From assembly GCA_018609945.1 (NCBI GenBank), contig JAHENO010000132.1, positions 1 through 6,224 on the forward strand: a DNA stretch of 6,224 bases, in the 5' to 3' direction. Below are positions 4,255-6,224 of this stretch, in pieces; within the stretch, counting starts at the first letter, position 1, and each line of letters opens with the position of its first letter. The position numbers were made by a program, and so were the translations under genes. This stretch comes from Haloarculaceae archaeon (lineage in GTDB: Archaea > Halobacteriota > Halobacteria > Halobacteriales > Haloarculaceae). The notes below the pieces were generated by a model. That model worked only from the letters and a program-made list of their open reading frames with translations, did not search any database and had not been told where the DNA came from.

Positions 4255-6224
4255 TCACGCCACAGTCACAGTCCGCGTCTCCCGCACGGGTGCCAGCGGC
4301 AACTCGGGGAAGGCAACCTCGACGGCGATGGTGAGTTCCTCGACATCGCCGCCGAACAGGGCGACCGGCACCGTCGTCGTTCCGAGATAGCAGTCCTTGC
4401 CGGTCATCTCGTTGCCGTTGACCGTCACGCGGAGGCCGGCGCGGGCGTCGCCGGCCGTCGAGCGGACGGTCACCTCGTGGAGTTCCCGCTCGCCCCGGCC
4501 GATGATCTCCGGGAGAGAGTCCCAGTCCATCTCGACAGCGGGGAGATCCTCCGCCTGCTCGACGATCCGTTCGGCGACGCCATCGGCGACGCCAGCGGCC
4601 GCGAGTCGGTCGGCGCCCGCCCCGGAGACGTCCGCGGGCGTCGTGAACCCGGCCGCCGCGAGCGTGCTAGCGCGGGAGGCCCCCACGCCGTCGATGGCCG
4701 TCAGCCCGACGGCGTCCGCGCTGACGCCGTGCTCGACACGGGCCGCGACGCGACAGACGAGGTTGGCCCGCCGGGCGTCGCCGAAGCGGTCGACGATAGC
4801 CCGCAACGCCGCGAGCAGGCGGAGCGCGTTCTGCCGGATGACCCAGGCGTCGCTACGTAGCGCCGCGGGCGTGGTGCCGTCCATCGCCGCCCGGCAGATG
4901 GCCAGCACCTTCCGCGGGCCGTCTCCCAGGTCCGACGCGCGGTCCCCGAGGACGGCCGCGACGGCGTCCGCCTCGTCGCTGCGGGTGCTCACACTCTCGA
5001 ACTCCGGGGCGCCTGCCACCGCCCGGAGGACGTCGAAGGTATCGAACGATTCCCGGCCGGCCAGATCCGCGAACGTCCGTGCACTCTCCAGGTCGAGGTA
5101 GAAATCGGAGGCGAGACGGCCCAGCGGCGTCGGCTCGACCGCCAGGCCCTCGGTCTCGACGAATCCCCGGTCGACCAGCCACGAGAGGGTGGCGCTGACG
5201 CGCTCGCGCAACTCGTCGCCGGCGACGTAGCCCGCGGCCCGCTGGGCGCGCACGTAGTAGAATGTCGTCTCCAGCCAGTCCATCGCGTCCTCGATGTCGC
5301 CAACGGTCCCCAGGGCGATCTCGGCGTTGAGGTGGATCGCCAGGTCCGTCGCGACGTCCTCGCCCTGGCCGTCGCTTCCCGTCCCGGCGGGGCGTTCGAC
5401 GTCGGCCAGGCGGGACTCGATGGGCTTGCCTTCCGAGAGCAGGCGCCGGTACCTGTCGGCGTCCGACCGGTCACAGACCACCCAGGCGTAGCCGCGGTCG
5501 TCGTAGCCCGGCCGGCCCGCCCGGCCGAGCATCTGGAGCACGTCCAGGGGACTCATCTCGACTTCCCCTTCGAGGGGGTCGTGGTACTTCGTGTCGCGGA
5601 TGACGACACACCGCGCGGGGAGGTTCACACCCCAGGCGAGCGTCGAGGTCGAGAAGAGGATCCGTATCTTGCCCTCGCGGAACCACGCCTCGACGCGCTC
5701 TTTGTCCGCCCGCGAGAGGCCGGCGTGGTGGAATCCGACGCCATCCAGGACCGACTGGCGGAGGGTGTCGTCCTCGAGGTCGGCGGCGTCGGTGTGAAAG
5801 TCGTAATCGCCCCGCGCACCGACGGGAACGTCCCGCTCTGTCAGTTCGTCGCGGGTCTTTTTCGCGGCCTGGACGGTGTCCTGGCGCGAGGAGACGAACA
5901 CGAGCGCCTGGCCGTCCTCGCGGACGTGCGGTTCCACGAGGTCGAGTGCCCGGAACAGCCGCCGGTACTTGTCGGCGAAGGCGTTCTCGCCGTGGCTGTA
6001 GACCGCGACGTCGGCGGCCAGGGGCACGGGGCGGTACTCCTCGCCGAAGGCGAAGGTCGTCTCGTCGGGCGCGTCGAGCCACGCCGCCACGTCGTCAACG
6101 TTGGGCATGGTCGCAGAGAGGGCGACGATTCGGGGGTCACAGAGCCGGCGCAGGCGGGCGACTGTCACCTCGAGGACGCTCCCGCGCTCGGTCGAGTCCA
6201 GCAGGTGGACCTCGTCGATGACAC
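4255..6224 (-). CDS. Ski2-like superfamily 2 helicase (Hel308/Brr2-like), C-terminal 655 residues
   Basis: This is a nucleic acid-unwinding ATPase of the Ski2-like branch, probably acting in DNA repair or fork restart as Hel308 does in archaea. The fragment begins inside helicase domain 1 at the Walker B box IDEVH (residues 2-6 of the fragment). The frame is open to the window edge, so the GTG at 6168 is internal. Motif III is ALSAT (34-38), motif IV is ALVFVSSR (106-113), FHHAGLS is near 165-170, motif V is LFSTSTLAWGVNLPA (189-203) and motif VI is QMLGRAGRP (230-238). A winged-helix and a helical ratchet region follow. A helix-hairpin-helix stretch (TAIDGVGASRASTLAAAGF, about 508-526) comes next, and then an Ig/FN3-like end (about 582-655; EVTVRSTAGDARAGLRVTVN). 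The last two parts resemble a Sec63/Brl unit, which classical Hel308 lacks. The Walker A motif is outside the window. Confidence 0.9.
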   Translation of the reverse strand, partial: VIDEVHLLDSTERGSVLEVTVARLRRLCDPRIVALSATMPNVDDVAAWLDAPDETTFAFGEEYRPVPLAADVAVYSHGENAFADKYRRLFRALDLVEPHVREDGQALVFVSSRQDTVQAAKKTRDELTERDVPVGARGDYDFHTDAADLEDDTLRQSVLDGVGFHHAGLSRADKERVEAWFREGKIRILFSTSTLAWGVNLPARCVVIRDTKYHDPLEGEVEMSPLDVLQMLGRAGRPGYDDRGYAWVVCDRSDADRYRRLLSEGKPIESRLADVERPAGTGSDGQGEDVATDLAIHLNAEIALGTVGDIEDAMDWLETTFYYVRAQRAAGYVAGDELRERVSATLSWLVDRGFVETEGLAVEPTPLGRLASDFYLDLESARTFADLAGRESFDTFDVLRAVAGAPEFESVSTRSDEADAVAAVLGDRASDLGDGPRKVLAICRAAMDGTTPAALRSDAWVIRQNALRLLAALRAIVDRFGDARRANLVCRVAARVEHGVSADAVGLTAIDGVGASRASTLAAAGFTTPADVSGAGADRLAAAGVADGVAERIVEQAEDLPAVEMDWDSLPEIIGRGERELHEVTVRSTAGDARAGLRVTVNGNEMTGKDCYLGTTTVPVALFGGDVEELTIAVEVAFPELPLAPVRETRTVTVA

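Noticed and set aside
3901..4860. Plus-strand 319-codon frame across the helicase 3' end
   Set aside because: It is antisense to the helicase and crosses an AT-rich intergenic region without recognisable domains.
4397..6221. Several further open frames on both strands within the helicase region
   Set aside because: They are Arg/Pro/Ser/Ala-rich shadow translations of a gene whose helicase motifs are all intact in one frame.

Overview
The window looks like a piece of a haloarchaeal (Halobacteriales) chromosome. The evidence is the high GC, the acidic proteins rich in Asp and Glu, the archaeal-type leucyl-tRNA synthetase C-terminus, a Ski2/Hel308-type helicase, and promoters with a TATA box about 27 bp upstream of an ATG, as expected for leaderless haloarchaeal mRNAs. 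The genus cannot be fixed from sequence alone.

Layout. Positions 1-643 (+) hold the 3' end of leuS, the leucyl-tRNA synthetase gene. It enters the window inside a run of at least five 30-bp in-frame tandem repeats (1-150) coding for an acidic decapeptide. Converging on it are two minus-strand genes: a 99-aa His-rich, glycine-zipper microprotein (706-1005) and, 59 bp upstream of that, an ornithine cyclodeaminase/mu-crystallin family enzyme (1065-2066; alanine dehydrogenase-like) with a TATA box that fits a leaderless ATG start. A 368-bp intergenic region (2067-2434) follows. It contains an inverted repeat just upstream of that TATA box and an 83-bp concentric palindrome (2233-2315). Next is a minus-strand pair: a small two-TM 'holin-like' membrane protein (3809-4066) followed 28 bp later by an APC-superfamily amino acid permease (2435-3780). 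The permease is split by a one-base frameshift at a short T run (coding strand). A 188-bp gap with an 11-bp inverted repeat separates this pair from the last gene, the C-terminal 655 residues of a Ski2-like superfamily 2 helicase (4255-6224, truncated by the window end). Its C-terminus resembles a Sec63/Brl unit.

How the parts relate. leuS and the helicase are housekeeping or genome-maintenance genes. The central part (about 2067-4254) is visibly less GC-rich and holds the transport pair, the palindromes and the broken permease, so it reads as accessory DNA. A permease beside an amino-acid oxidoreductase could mean shared amino-acid metabolism, but the enzyme has its own promoter and joint regulation is only an inference.

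The strongest observations are the recent-looking decapeptide expansion inside leuS, with each DNA unit also encoding a GNRA-capped hairpin; the 83-bp palindrome of unknown role; the permease frameshift; and the two shorter inverted repeats near promoters. I see no CRISPR array, tRNA, rRNA, or full insertion sequence. I do not see clear evidence of a new multi-gene system.
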